From contig DAOUET010000010.1 in the NCBI GenBank assembly GCA_034430155.1, forward strand, positions 35,913 to 99,912: a stretch of DNA of 64,000 nt, written 5' to 3'. The notes under the pieces were generated by a model. It was not told where the DNA came from, made no database searches, and was given only the letters and a program-made list of their open reading frames with translations. A program made the translations under genes and the position numbers. Within the stretch, counting starts at the first letter, position 1. Each line of letters opens with the position of its first letter. Shown piece by piece: positions 42,046 to 51,156 of the stretch. Source of the stretch: DAOUET01 sp034430155 (GTDB taxonomy: Bacteria > Chloroflexota > Anaerolineae > Anaerolineales > UBA4823).

Positions 42046-43062
42046 ATGCGCCGAATTAACACCGATAGGCTGATCGCGTTCTTATTCCTTTCACCCTCCA
42101 TCTTAGCTATCCTCATCTTCGTATATGGCTTCATCGGTTGGACAGCATGGGCTTCTATGCTCAAATGGAATGACCTCATCATGATACCCAAAGGGTCATT
42201 GTTTCCAAAAGTGCCCTTTGCACAGTTGGAAAATTACATTCGCCTTCTTACTGCTGACCAGCGATTCCAAACAGACCTGCGTAACACAGTGGTCTTCACC
42301 ATCGCCTTCATCATCGGCTGTCTGATGTTGGGCTTGTTGCTCGCCATCCTGTTAGATCAGGGTATCAAAGGGGAAGGATTTTTCAGAGGCGTCTACCTGT
42401 TTCCTATGGCGGTCTCCTTCATTGTTACCGGCGTGGTGTGGCGGTGGCTGCTGAACCCAGGGAACGTGTCATCCGGTGCCGTGGGTATCAACCTGCTCTT
42501 TGAGAAATTAGGGGTGCCTTTCTTGAAATCCGCCTGGTACACCAATCCCGAGGTAGTCTTTATCCAACCTACTTCGGCAGCCGGAAAATTTCTCGGCGAA
42601 ATCGGGCTAAATTTTCTGACCACGGCCAAATTCGGGGTGCCTCTAGCCATCCTTTCAGTGGTGCTGGCAGCAACCTGGCAGATGTCTGGCTATACCATGG
42701 CGATGTATTTAGCTGGCTTGCGCTCCATTCCAGAAGAATTACGGGAAGCCGCCCGGGTCGATGGGGCAACCGAGGTTCAAGTCTATCGTCACGTGGTCTT
42801 GCCCCTGCTGAGCCCCATTACCCTTAGCGCTGTCATCATCTTGGGGCACATTTCATTGAAGATATTTGATCTGGTATCGGCGATGACCGGACCTGGCCCA
42901 GCTTTTGCGACCGATGTCCCTGCCTATTACATGTTCGATACCGTCTTCCGTGGCAACCACTTCGCCCGTGGAGCCGCTATTGCCATCATCATGTTGCTCA
43001 GTGTGGCTGTTCTGGTAATACCCTACCTGATCAACAACATCCGTACAGAGGTGACGCAATGA
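42046..43062 (+). CDS. Sugar ABC transporter permease (MalF type)
   Basis: 338 residues from ATG 42046 (TTGGAGG 5 bases upstream). Six or so membrane segments; first LIAFLFLSPSILAILIFVYGF. The EAA loop is REAARVDGATEVQVYRHVVLPLL. It pairs with the next gene to form the channel for the duplicated binding protein. The ATPase (MsmK/MalK type) is not encoded nearby, as is common for sugar importers that share one. Overlaps the next gene by 4 bases (ATGA). Confidence 0.92.
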   Translation: MRRINTDRLIAFLFLSPSILAILIFVYGFIGWTAWASMLKWNDLIMIPKGSLFPKVPFAQLENYIRLLTADQRFQTDLRNTVVFTIAFIIGCLMLGLLLAILLDQGIKGEGFFRGVYLFPMAVSFIVTGVVWRWLLNPGNVSSGAVGINLLFEKLGVPFLKSAWYTNPEVVFIQPTSAAGKFLGEIGLNFLTTAKFGVPLAILSVVLAATWQMSGYTMAMYLAGLRSIPEELREAARVDGATEVQVYRHVVLPLLSPITLSAVIILGHISLKIFDLVSAMTGPGPAFATDVPAYYMFDTVFRGNHFARGAAIAIIMLLSVAVLVIPYLINNIRTEVTQ

Positions 43063-44027
43063 CTATCGTCATCTCTCCCCGCCTGCGCCGCAGGTTGAAA
43101 CCCAGCCGTATTTTGATTTATATCATCCTGATCGCGGTAGCAATTTTTTATCTGCTGCCCGTATACATTTTAGTGGTGACCAGCTTGAAGAGCTACGCCG
43201 AAGTCAAACTAGCCACTATGTGGTCGCCGGCCTCCGGTTTTCACCTGGACAGCTTTCGCCAGGCCTGGTTTGGTGATCCCGCCAAGGGCACTTTAGGTCT
43301 GGGCCACAATTTCATGAACAGCGTCAAGCTGGCCATCCCCGCTACCATCCTATCAGCCATGCTCGGTTCGCTCAACGGCTATGTGTTATCCAAGTGGAAG
43401 TTCCGGGGAGCCAACGTGGTCTTTCCCGCCATCCTATTTGGCATGTTTATCCCTTATCAGAGCATCTTGATTCCTCTAGTGCAAACGCTTCAGACCGCCA
43501 GCCGCACCACCCGACCTTGGTTGAACAGCGTGGCGACCTGGCATCTACCGGCACTTTTGCAGTGGGTACCAAACCTGATCACTACCTATATGCCGGCCTA
43601 CGGAACTATAGGCGGGCTGGTGCTGGTGCATATTGTGTACGGCATCCCTATCACCACGCTGATATTTCGTAACTACTACACCGGCATTCCCGACGAATTG
43701 GTCGAAGCAGGCAAGATCGATGGGGCCGGTTTTGGCGGCATCTACCGGCATATCCTCTTCCCTATCTCCATGCCGGCCTTTGTGGTAGTCTTGATCTGGC
43801 AATTCCAGTCCATCTGGAACGAATTCCTGTTCGCGGTGGTCCTCACCAACCGCGCAGAAGTACAACCCATTACTGTGGCGCTCAACAACCTGGCAGGCAG
43901 CTTCATCGTAGAGTGGAACGTCCAAATGGCTGGGGCCCTGTTGGCCGCTTTGCCTACTTTATTGCTTTTTATCTTACTCGGCCGCTATTTTATGCGGGGT
44001 TTGCTGGCTGGCTCTTTGAAAGGGTAG
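43059..44027 (+). CDS. Sugar ABC transporter permease (MalG type)
   Basis: 322 residues with six membrane segments; EAA loop VEAGKIDGAGFGGIYRHILFPI and the family C-terminus YFMRGLLAGSLKG. It completes the inner-membrane channel with the MalF-type protein. Its stop is 35 bases from the next gene, with the repeated 15-mer GGTAGAATCTAAACG at the junction. Confidence 0.92.
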   Translation: MTIVISPRLRRRLKPSRILIYIILIAVAIFYLLPVYILVVTSLKSYAEVKLATMWSPASGFHLDSFRQAWFGDPAKGTLGLGHNFMNSVKLAIPATILSAMLGSLNGYVLSKWKFRGANVVFPAILFGMFIPYQSILIPLVQTLQTASRTTRPWLNSVATWHLPALLQWVPNLITTYMPAYGTIGGLVLVHIVYGIPITTLIFRNYYTGIPDELVEAGKIDGAGFGGIYRHILFPISMPAFVVVLIWQFQSIWNEFLFAVVLTNRAEVQPITVALNNLAGSFIVEWNVQMAGALLAALPTLLLFILLGRYFMRGLLAGSLKG

Positions 44028-44041
44028 GTAGAATCTAAACG
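44027..44041 (+). repeat. 15-mer, second copy
   Basis: Exact copy of 39178-39192, placed at the end of the MalG-type gene and just before the SRAP gene. Confidence 0.6.
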
Positions 44042-44062
44042 CGAAGTTTTTTTGGAGGCTTT

Positions 44063-44734
44063 ATGTGCGGACGATTTACATTAACCGTTGACACTGGGCA
44101 GCTGCAAGAAACATTTTCTTGGTTGAATATTTCGGGTGATATCAAACCGCGCTACAATATCGCCCCCAGCCAGCCTATCGCGGTAGTACCTAACGATGGG
44201 AAAAAACGGCTCGACTTTTTCGTTTGGGGATTGATCCCTTCTTGGGCGAAAGACCCTCAAATCGGCACCCGTTTAATCAACGCACGCTCCGAGACCTTGG
44301 CACAGAAGCCTTCTTTCCGCGCCGCTTACCGGCGACGCCGCTGTCTGGTGTTAGCTGATGGTTTTTATGAGTGGCGTAAAGAACCGGGTAGTAAATCCAA
44401 GACGCCTATGTATATCCAGATGGAGTCACGAGACCCGTTTGCTTTTGCTGGATTGTGGGAAAGTTGGCATTCTAGCGATGGATCAGAAGTTCTCTCGTGC
44501 ACCATCATCACCACCGAACCGAATAGCCTTCTAAAGCGCATCCACAACCGTATGCCGGTCATTCTTCCCCGAGATGGCTACAACCGCTGGTTAGATCCAG
44601 AAGAACGAGAGCCAGCTCAACTGGTCGATTTGCTGCAACCATATCCAGCCGAGGAAATGATCGCCTACCCAGTTTCGCGCCTAGTAAACAGCCCTAACAA
44701 CGAAAACCCAGCCTGCATTCAGCCTTTGGCTTAA
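44063..44734 (+). CDS. SRAP domain protein (HMCES/YedK type)
   Basis: 223 residues, the normal length. Starts MCGRFTLTV, with Cys2 free after Met removal to crosslink abasic sites in single-stranded DNA. Other marks are YNIAPSQPIAVV, LIPSWAKDP, NARSETLAQKPSFRAAYRRRRCLVLADGFYEW (read as NARSET and RCLVLADGFYEW) and the late HNRMPVIL with the active His. It shields abasic sites during replication. TTTGGAGG precedes the ATG. It follows the sugar importer but is probably separate in function. Confidence 0.95.
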   Translation: MCGRFTLTVDTGQLQETFSWLNISGDIKPRYNIAPSQPIAVVPNDGKKRLDFFVWGLIPSWAKDPQIGTRLINARSETLAQKPSFRAAYRRRRCLVLADGFYEWRKEPGSKSKTPMYIQMESRDPFAFAGLWESWHSSDGSEVLSCTIITTEPNSLLKRIHNRMPVILPRDGYNRWLDPEEREPAQLVDLLQPYPAEEMIAYPVSRLVNSPNNENPACIQPLA

Positions 44735-44883
44735 TAAGCCCATTAAGTCTTGAGGAGTGGCGTAATACCCAGCCGGAGGTCCACTCAGCACCACTGCTCG
44801 CCCACCGATCAGAATCGTCGCCAGTTCGCCAAACTGCACATGCTAAAGGGCGATTGCATCTGCCCTGTTTTTGTAGCGCTACT
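44735..44883 (-). pseudogene. Unrecognised decayed gene end
   Basis: The minus strand reads RYKNRADAIAL, a stop, then HVQFGELATILIGGRAVVLSG and PPAGYYATPQDLMGLLSQRL. The sequence has a natural protein look and runs into the SRAP gene on the other strand, so its end has been lost or overwritten. No family is recognised. Confidence 0.4.
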
Positions 44884-44970
44884 CCCAAAAAAGAAGTTTT
44901 AAGGTTGTGTTTGCCCTGGCTCATGCCATCATCGTTCAAGCGGGTCCAGCTTAACCGGGGCTGCTGCAAT

Positions 44971-47130
44971 TCAATCCAGTGCGTGTACAACATAATCATA
45001 GATGCGGCGCTTGATGCGCAGGCGGTTGAGCTCCTTTCCCACAGCGGCGATCTCTGGGTCCACCCGGTAGAGTACTTCCGGCGGGGTACTGCCGCCAAAT
45101 TGCAATTTGCTCTGGTTGAGCAGCAGGGATAGCTGGTACTCCAGGCGCTCTCGCTGCAAAGCATACTGGCGGTGTTCCAGGCGCAGGCGTGAGCGCCAAT
45201 CTGCCTGGTCTGCGCCTTGCACTTCGGCGAGGAAAACACCCACCTGCTCAATCTGTTCATCAAGCGCCGAGATTTCCTCCTCCAGCTGAGCCAGTATAGC
45301 CGGATCGGGTGCGCCGTGGTTTGGACCCACGCGCCATTGCGGCGGGTTGAGCAGGGATATTTGTGAAGCGGCAGGATCGCTTGCCTCCGGCGCCGCTTGC
45401 GAAGGGGCATCCAGCCGCAGAACAGCGATCTTTTTCGGCGCCACAGAGATAAACTCGCCTTGCACCTGCCCCCAAACATCCGTGTCCAGATAGGCGTGAG
45501 ATAGGCTTGCAGTGTGCCCGGTCGGGTTATAGAAACGCGCCAGCAAGGCTTCTTCATGAACTTGCAGGCTGCTGAGCGGCAGGTCTTCCTGCAAAAACGC
45601 CCAATGACGACGGTCACCGCTCCCACCAGACCGCACGACCAGCGGCGGGTTTTGGAAGGCAGCATTCAGGGCTTGCAACGCCATCGAATCGGCAGGATAG
45701 GGCAGCACGGCGAAAGCCAGCTCGTGGCGTACTTTGCGCTCACAGCGCGCATCCGGCACATAAAAAAGGGTCCGGCATCGCCAACTCGGAACTCCAGATC
45801 GGCGCGGGTTAGCCACTCGATCGAACGCCGCAAAGTCAGGGAAAGAGTCCCTGCCTCAGCCCGGTAGGCATGCAGGCCGCGGGCGAAAACCACTGACGTG
45901 CTCTGCTGGTCTGAAATTGCCACCAGTTCGTGGAAGGGAAAGGTGCGCACCTCGCCAAGCTCCCGTTGGCCGAGCAGGATGCTGGACAGCTCCGGTGAAG
46001 GTTTGCGAGGCAGCAGATCGGCATCGACTTCGGGGCGCTGCACCAGGTCGAAGGGCATTCCGACCCAGACCTCACCCTGGCGGGCTGTTTCAAAGCGCAT
46101 TTCGACGCCCAGATCAGCGCCGCTCGAATCCAGGTCAATTTGCCAGCGCAGCAGTGGAGAAGGGTCAAGAATCAAGCGGATACGGGCAGAAACCCAGGCA
46201 TCCTGCCCACGCCAGGCACATTCAAATTCCAGGATGGCATGGCGGGCGCTACTTTCTATGATCCGCGGCGGGTTTACCGGGAGCATGACACCCAGAAGGT
46301 TGCCGCGCTCATCAGAATAGGTATCACCATTTTCTGCATAAACCCGCAGCTCGCCCAGAACCGCATCGCCTATGCGCAGCATGCCATCTGTCTGCAGGAG
46401 AGCTTCATAATATTCGTTGTTCCAGGCAAAGTCAGCAGAAATTTCTGGCTCACGAGGCAGCGCATCGATGGGAATCTTTTCCGCCACTGGCCAGATGCCC
46501 ATTCCGCTGGTTTGCAATCGAAACAAGCTGCCATCCACAGCCAACCAGCTCTCGCCCGCAAACGGACTGGTGCTGATCGCATACTCGCCTGGTGAAAAGT
46601 CCTGCAAGAGGCGCGCCAGGGAAGGTGGCACCGTACTTTCCGGAGTTCAATTCTCCGCGCAGCTCAGGCAGAGGCAGATTTTTACGGGCTATCAAGCTGG
46701 CAAAGGAGGATGGGGTGGCTTCGTGCAGCTCAAATTCAGGGCCAAGGCCCTGCGCCCCAGCATAAAAGGCCAGCGGGTCTTCGGGATCATCTTCTAGGTC
46801 GTAGCCGTCAAACAAGGGAATATCGGGCGTAGGGTAAAAAGGCGCAAGGCGCTCCACCTCAGCCGTCAAGCGTCGAACCGCCACATCCGGGGCATGGGTG
46901 ACCCCAAACAAATTGCGGTAGCCGCCGAACAAATTGATAGTCAGGATCTGGCTGCCATCGGCACCCTGCTAATCAAAATAAGGCAGCAGTTCAGGTACAC
47001 CCCGCCAGACATACAGCGCCTGCAGGCCAAACAGGCGGTGGATCTGCGGCGCCTGACTGATATGACCAAAGGTAATCCTATTAGAGGTGAACTCATATTG
47101 CCGATCCTCCAAATAAGCTAATTCCTGGCA
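44971..47130 (-). pseudogene. GH38 alpha-mannosidase, frameshifted and truncated
   Basis: Minus-strand coding from 47130 to 44971 in three frames. The 5' part reads FGHISQAPQIHRLFGLQAL and VWRGVPELLPYFD, then a TAG at 46971, then LTINLFGGYRNLFG and PLFDGYDLEDDPEDP. Frame changes occur near 46625 and near 45765. The middle (WNNEYYEALLQTDG, IIESSARHAILEFE, QRPEVDADLLPRKPS) and the end (RLRIKRRIYDYVVHALD) match the beta-sandwich half of GH38/alpha-mannosidases. The catalytic N-terminus (the Asp nucleophile region) is missing. Not functional. GH38 enzymes trim alpha-mannose from glycans, so loss here suggests a past mannan-use locus next to the sugar importer. Confidence 0.85.
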
Positions 47131-47326
47131 TCAAAGTGTAAAGTGAGTCGCATTTTCCTAAAAAAAAGCAGCCCGGATTTGTTAGAATTCGGGCATTCTT
47201 ATAAACTATATTTTTCGCTAACGGATCGAGCAGATTAAAAGGGCAATGGGCCCCAAACATGGTATGCTTGTTTTTAGCCAAAATTTGTAACCATGAGGTG
47301 AGCCCATTACAGCCATCGATCATACC

Positions 47327-47494
47327 ATGAATATCCTGGTCGCATTGAACAAAGGTCTCCCCGTCGGGACCAATCTGGCACTTTTACATTTCCTATGGAT
47401 GCTGGTCAGCGTCGCTTTGCTGCCCCAACAGGGTGCGCTCTTCCCTGCTCTGCAAGCGACCGGTTTATCCGAACAAGCAACCCATCAGGCCTGA
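47327..47494 (+). mobile_element. Transposase fragment (N-terminal 55 codons)
   Basis: From ATG 47327 the frame reads MNILVALNKGLPVGTNLALL, HFLWMLVSVALLPQQGALFP and ALQATGLSEQATHQA, then a TGA where a family Trp would stand (normally ATRRAWAAF). This is the start of a transposase type common in Chloroflexota insertion sequences. Only the N-terminus remains, joined to half of a hairpin repeat. Confidence 0.7.
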
Positions 47495-47519
47495 GCAGCA
47501 TTTCGGCGTGGCGGCTGGC

Positions 47520-47575
47520 AGGCTGCCCCCGCCCAACACCCCCACATATCTAACCCACCACGGCAAATCTCAGAG
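47520..47575. repeat. Right half of a palindromic repeat
   Basis: CCAACACCCCCACATATCT followed by AACCCACCACGGCAAATC matches the right arm and flank of the complete element at 49505-49583 (CCGACACCCCCATATAGCT, then ACCCCATCACGGCAAATC). The left half is missing here. Confidence 0.7.
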
Positions 47576-47848
47576 ACCAAAGTTCTTTGGTCGTTCGGCT
47601 TTCAATGTAGGCATCCTATTGATTTACATGTTTCCTGCCATGATTTTAGCTGTTCCCCTGTTTGTGGTATTCACAAGACTCGGACTGCGTAATTCACTTA
47701 CCGGGCTTGTGATCGTATATTTGGCTCAAACACTACCAGGCGCACAGTATATGCTTCGCAGATAATCACCATCCCCACCGTGGTATTATTCTTCTTTTTC
47801 GAACGATTCCTGACCCAGGGATTAAAAGCCGGGGCGGTTAAAGGATAA
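47574..47848 (+). pseudogene. Sugar ABC permease (MalG type), internally deleted
   Basis: The first part reads ILLIYMFPAMILAVPLFVVF, TRLGLRNSLTGLVIVYLAQT and LPGAQYMLR before a TAA. The second, in another frame, reads ITIPTVVLFFFFERFLTQGL and KAGAVKG to a TAA at 47846. These are the third/fourth membrane segments and the extreme C-terminus of a MalG-type permease, joined at about 47763. The EAA loop and several segments are deleted. Confidence 0.8.
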
Positions 47849-48186
47849 GAACTGGGCAAACCTTAAAAATCTGTATTGTCAAAAACGCGTAACAACCAAC
47901 CTTGGTTTACGTTATTAATTTTAGATGACCTTTGGTTATTGAGGTATATAATTGTTGACTGCGGCTGGTATCTATACAAAATCAGGAGCTTCGAGTTCAG
48001 CCGTCCACTATTTCTGGCCCTGATTATTCGATCAATATTAGCGTGCCCGGGTGTTCACATTCGACATACATAGCGACCAAGGCCGCCAATTTTTTTTACA
48101 GGTATGTGATCTTCGAAAGAAAACCTTATAAAGGATTTTTCAAAGCCTAAAAGCCTTATCATCGAATTGATTTCTTGGATTAATAC

Positions 48187-49431
48187 ATGCGCATCGGCTT
48201 CATCGCAGCAAGGTTAAAAGGCACCGATGGTGTATCTTTAGAAGTAGAAAATTGGTCTCGAGTGCTCGAGCGCATGGATCATGAAGTTTTCTATTGCGCT
48301 GGCGAGCTGGGGGGGTATGCCAGTGGGGGCAAACTTATTCCCAAGTTACACTTTGCGGAGCAATCGATTCAAAAGTTGTGTCATCAGGTATTTGATGAAA
48401 GTGACGAATCCGATGGCGACCGTTTAAGCGACCAAATCTATGCCATGGCGGATGAATTGCGCGCCCCACTACGAGAATTCATCCGCTCTAATAAGCTCGA
48501 TTTAATCATAGTTCAAAATGCCCTGACCATTCCATTGAACTTGCCTTTGGGCGTCTGCCTCACCGGCCTGATCGCTGAATTAGGACTGAAAACCATTGCG
48601 CACCACCATGATTTCTTTTGGGAGCGGCAACGCTATCAAACCAATGCCATTGCGGATTTGCTTGATACGACCTTTCCAGCAAAGTTACCTTCTATCCAGC
48701 ATGTCACCATCAACTCAATCGCCCAGTCTCGCCTCAAAGCTCGGCGCGGGATCGATTCAACCCTGATCCCAAATGTACACGACTTTGCTACGCCAGTCCC
48801 AGGTATCGACGACTACAACCAAGACTTCAGACAAGCTCTTGGGCTTACAGGCCAGGACCTCCTGATCCTGCAACCCACCCGAGTGATCCAACGTAAAGGG
48901 ATCGAAATGGCGATCGAATTAGTCAGTCGCCTGGGGTCTCCAAACCCACAACTCTTCATCACCCATCGATCTGATGATGAAGGTCTCGCTCATTGGCATT
49001 GGCTCAAACGAGAAGCCAGGGTAATGGGCGTCACGGTGAACCTTATCGACCATATGATCAGCACAGAACGCTCCAGCATCAATAATCATAAAATCTATTC
49101 TCTTTGGGATGCCTATCAACATGCTGATCTGATCACCTATCCAAGCCTCTACGAAGGATTTGGCAACGCATTACTTGAGGCGATTTATTTTAAACGTCTG
49201 ATCGTTATCAACCGCTATCCAGTTTATAATGCGGATATCCGCCCACTTGGTTTCGAATTCATCGAGTTAGATGGCTTTGTCGATGAAAAGGCTGTAGATC
49301 AAACCTTAGAAATACTCAAGGATCCAGAGCGTATCACGAGCATGGCAGAAAACAATTACCGGATCGCTCAAGAGCATTTTTCTCTCGAGGTGCTTGAAGT
49401 ACTTTTGGGAGATTTACTCGCCAAGTTCTAA
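48187..49431 (+). CDS. GT4 glycosyltransferase (paralog 1)
   Basis: 414 residues. GT-B fold retaining glycosyltransferase. N-terminal GFIAARLKGTDGVSLEVENW is the acceptor/donor glycine loop; TIAHHHDFFWERQRY is a shared family block; the donor-sugar motif is YPSLYEGFGNALLEAIYFKR with the E-x7-E pair. Very close to the next gene in order, length and motifs, so it is a local duplicate. A function in adding mannose or glucose to glucosylglycerate (as MggS/MggA, which belong to this broad group) is possible because of the downstream cluster, but unproven. No clear ribosome site. Confidence 0.85.
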   Translation: MRIGFIAARLKGTDGVSLEVENWSRVLERMDHEVFYCAGELGGYASGGKLIPKLHFAEQSIQKLCHQVFDESDESDGDRLSDQIYAMADELRAPLREFIRSNKLDLIIVQNALTIPLNLPLGVCLTGLIAELGLKTIAHHHDFFWERQRYQTNAIADLLDTTFPAKLPSIQHVTINSIAQSRLKARRGIDSTLIPNVHDFATPVPGIDDYNQDFRQALGLTGQDLLILQPTRVIQRKGIEMAIELVSRLGSPNPQLFITHRSDDEGLAHWHWLKREARVMGVTVNLIDHMISTERSSINNHKIYSLWDAYQHADLITYPSLYEGFGNALLEAIYFKRLIVINRYPVYNADIRPLGFEFIELDGFVDEKAVDQTLEILKDPERITSMAENNYRIAQEHFSLEVLEVLLGDLLAKF

Positions 49432-49504
49432 GGCTCCCATAAGAGACGCAAGGGGGTTATGCTTTCAGCTTCAACCAGGCTCAATTAAGGATCGTTGGGA
49501 ATCC

Positions 49505-49583
49505 CCGTGGTAAAGGTTAGATATGGGGGTGTTGGACGGGCTGCTCCCGACCGACACCCCCATATAGCTACCCCATCACGGCA
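49505..49583. repeat. Palindromic MITE-like repeat, complete copy
   Basis: About 31-base imperfect terminal inverted repeats (CCGTGGTAAAGGTTAGATAT with ATATAGCTACCCCATCACGG) around a 20-base inner stem (49521-49540 / 49546-49565) with a five-base loop. The stem GGGGGTGTTGG resembles those of the repeats at 23.1 and 63.0 kb. The right half is repeated at 47520-47575. Confidence 0.75.
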
Positions 49584-49851
49584 AATCCCAGCGAGCCACA
49601 ATTAAGGTAAAATTATTTGAGATACAGATTTATGAAGATAAATGGTTTTCTCCCGCCTGGTTTGGGTTAGAGATGCTTTCCGATTATACTGACAGCTGGC
49701 GAGTCAATAGTCGTCTCTAAAAAGACCGCTACATTCTGGTCTACTCATCTGGTCTCAACCGCAATACTGCAACACAGTCCCCAGAATAACTAGGAACCCA
49801 CTGGCTTCTCATTCAGAAGGGAGGCGTAAATCTGGAAAAGGAGATTGGTAG

Positions 49852-51096
49852 ATGCGCATTGGTTTCATAGCGACCCGTTTAGGTGGCACAGACGGGGTTA
49901 CTTTAGAAGTGGAAAAGTGGGCGCGGGTGCTTCAACACATGGGTCATGAGGTATATTTCTGTGCGGGGGAACTGGGCGAGTACACTACAAATGGCACGCT
50001 CATCCCCAAGCTGCACTTTGCAGAACATTCTATCCGGGCTCTGAGTAAGCGTGCCTTCGTTGAAAATGGGGACACTGATACTGATCATCTGGTCGATCAG
50101 ATTTATACAACCGCAGATGAGATCCGAACACCCTTACGTAAATTCATCCGCTCCAACCACCTCGATATAATCATCGTCCAAAACGCGCTTACCCTTCCTA
50201 TGAATCTCCCCTTAGGTGTTTGCCTGACAGGTTTGATCGCCGAGATCGGTATCAACACCATCGCTCATCACCACGACTTCTTTTGGGAAAGACAACGCTA
50301 CCAGAACAACAACATCCTGGACTTACTGGATACGACCTTCCCCGCCAAGCTGCCGAGTATTCAGCACATAACCATAAACTCCATCGCCCAGAAACGTCTT
50401 AAAGCTCGCCGGGACATTGACTCGCTTATTATTCCCAATGTTCACGATTTCGCAACCCCACCACCAGGGATTGATGATTACAACCGGGATTTTCGGGCAG
50501 CCCTTGGTCTGGCAACAGGTGATCCCTTTATTTTGCAACCCACCAGAGTAGTCCAGCGAAAGGGCATTGAAATGGCTATCGAGCTGGTGCACCGTTTGGA
50601 TATACCTAATGTCAAGCTGTTCATTACCCACCGCTCTGATGATGAAGGGCTGTCTTACTGGCACTGGCTAAAAAGGGAATCCTCGGTCATGGGTGTTCAA
50701 GTGCAATTAATCGATCATCTCATTGGTATCAAACGTACCAGCATGAAGGGCCACAAGATCTACTCCCTCTGGGATGCTTATCCTCACGCAGACCTGATAA
50801 CTTACCCGAGCCTATACGAAGGTTTTGGCAACGCTTTGCTTGAATCGATCTACTTCGAACGGCTAACGGTCGTCAATCGCTACCCGGTTTACAACGCAGA
50901 TATTAAACCTTTGGGTTTCAAATTTATCGAGCTGGACGGATTTGTTGACGATCATGCCATTGAAGAGACCCTGCGCCTTTTGAAAGCTCCAGAAGAAGTC
51001 AAATCTATGGCCGAGTTGAATTACCAGATTGCTCAGCAGCACTTTTCTTTGGAAGTCTTAGAACAAAAACTAAAAGAGATACTCACCAATTTTTGA
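49852..51096 (+). CDS. GT4 glycosyltransferase (paralog 2)
   Basis: 414 residues, same length as paralog 1, with near-identical blocks (GFIATRLGGTDGVTLEVEKW, NVHDFATP, YPSLYEGFGNALLESIYFER). AAGGAG lies 7 bases before ATG 49852. The E-x7-E donor motif is intact. Divergence is concentrated in the N-terminal acceptor half, which is where substrate choice usually differs. A palindromic repeat separates it from paralog 1, possibly involved in the duplication. Confidence 0.87.
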   Translation: MRIGFIATRLGGTDGVTLEVEKWARVLQHMGHEVYFCAGELGEYTTNGTLIPKLHFAEHSIRALSKRAFVENGDTDTDHLVDQIYTTADEIRTPLRKFIRSNHLDIIIVQNALTLPMNLPLGVCLTGLIAEIGINTIAHHHDFFWERQRYQNNNILDLLDTTFPAKLPSIQHITINSIAQKRLKARRDIDSLIIPNVHDFATPPPGIDDYNRDFRAALGLATGDPFILQPTRVVQRKGIEMAIELVHRLDIPNVKLFITHRSDDEGLSYWHWLKRESSVMGVQVQLIDHLIGIKRTSMKGHKIYSLWDAYPHADLITYPSLYEGFGNALLESIYFERLTVVNRYPVYNADIKPLGFKFIELDGFVDDHAIEETLRLLKAPEEVKSMAELNYQIAQQHFSLEVLEQKLKEILTNF

Positions 51097-51156
51097 TCAC
51101 GCTGGAATCGATCACTAACTTCTTAAGGCTGTAAGACAGAAAGGAAGAATGAGCTC

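Noticed and set aside
44694..46595. Several long overlapping frames on both strands over the GH38 region
   Set aside because: Only the minus-strand chain of three frames carries GH38-like sequence; the others are shadows of a GC-rich decayed gene.
47876..48073. 65-codon frame before the first GT4 gene
   Set aside because: No motif or ribosome site; composition fits non-coding DNA.
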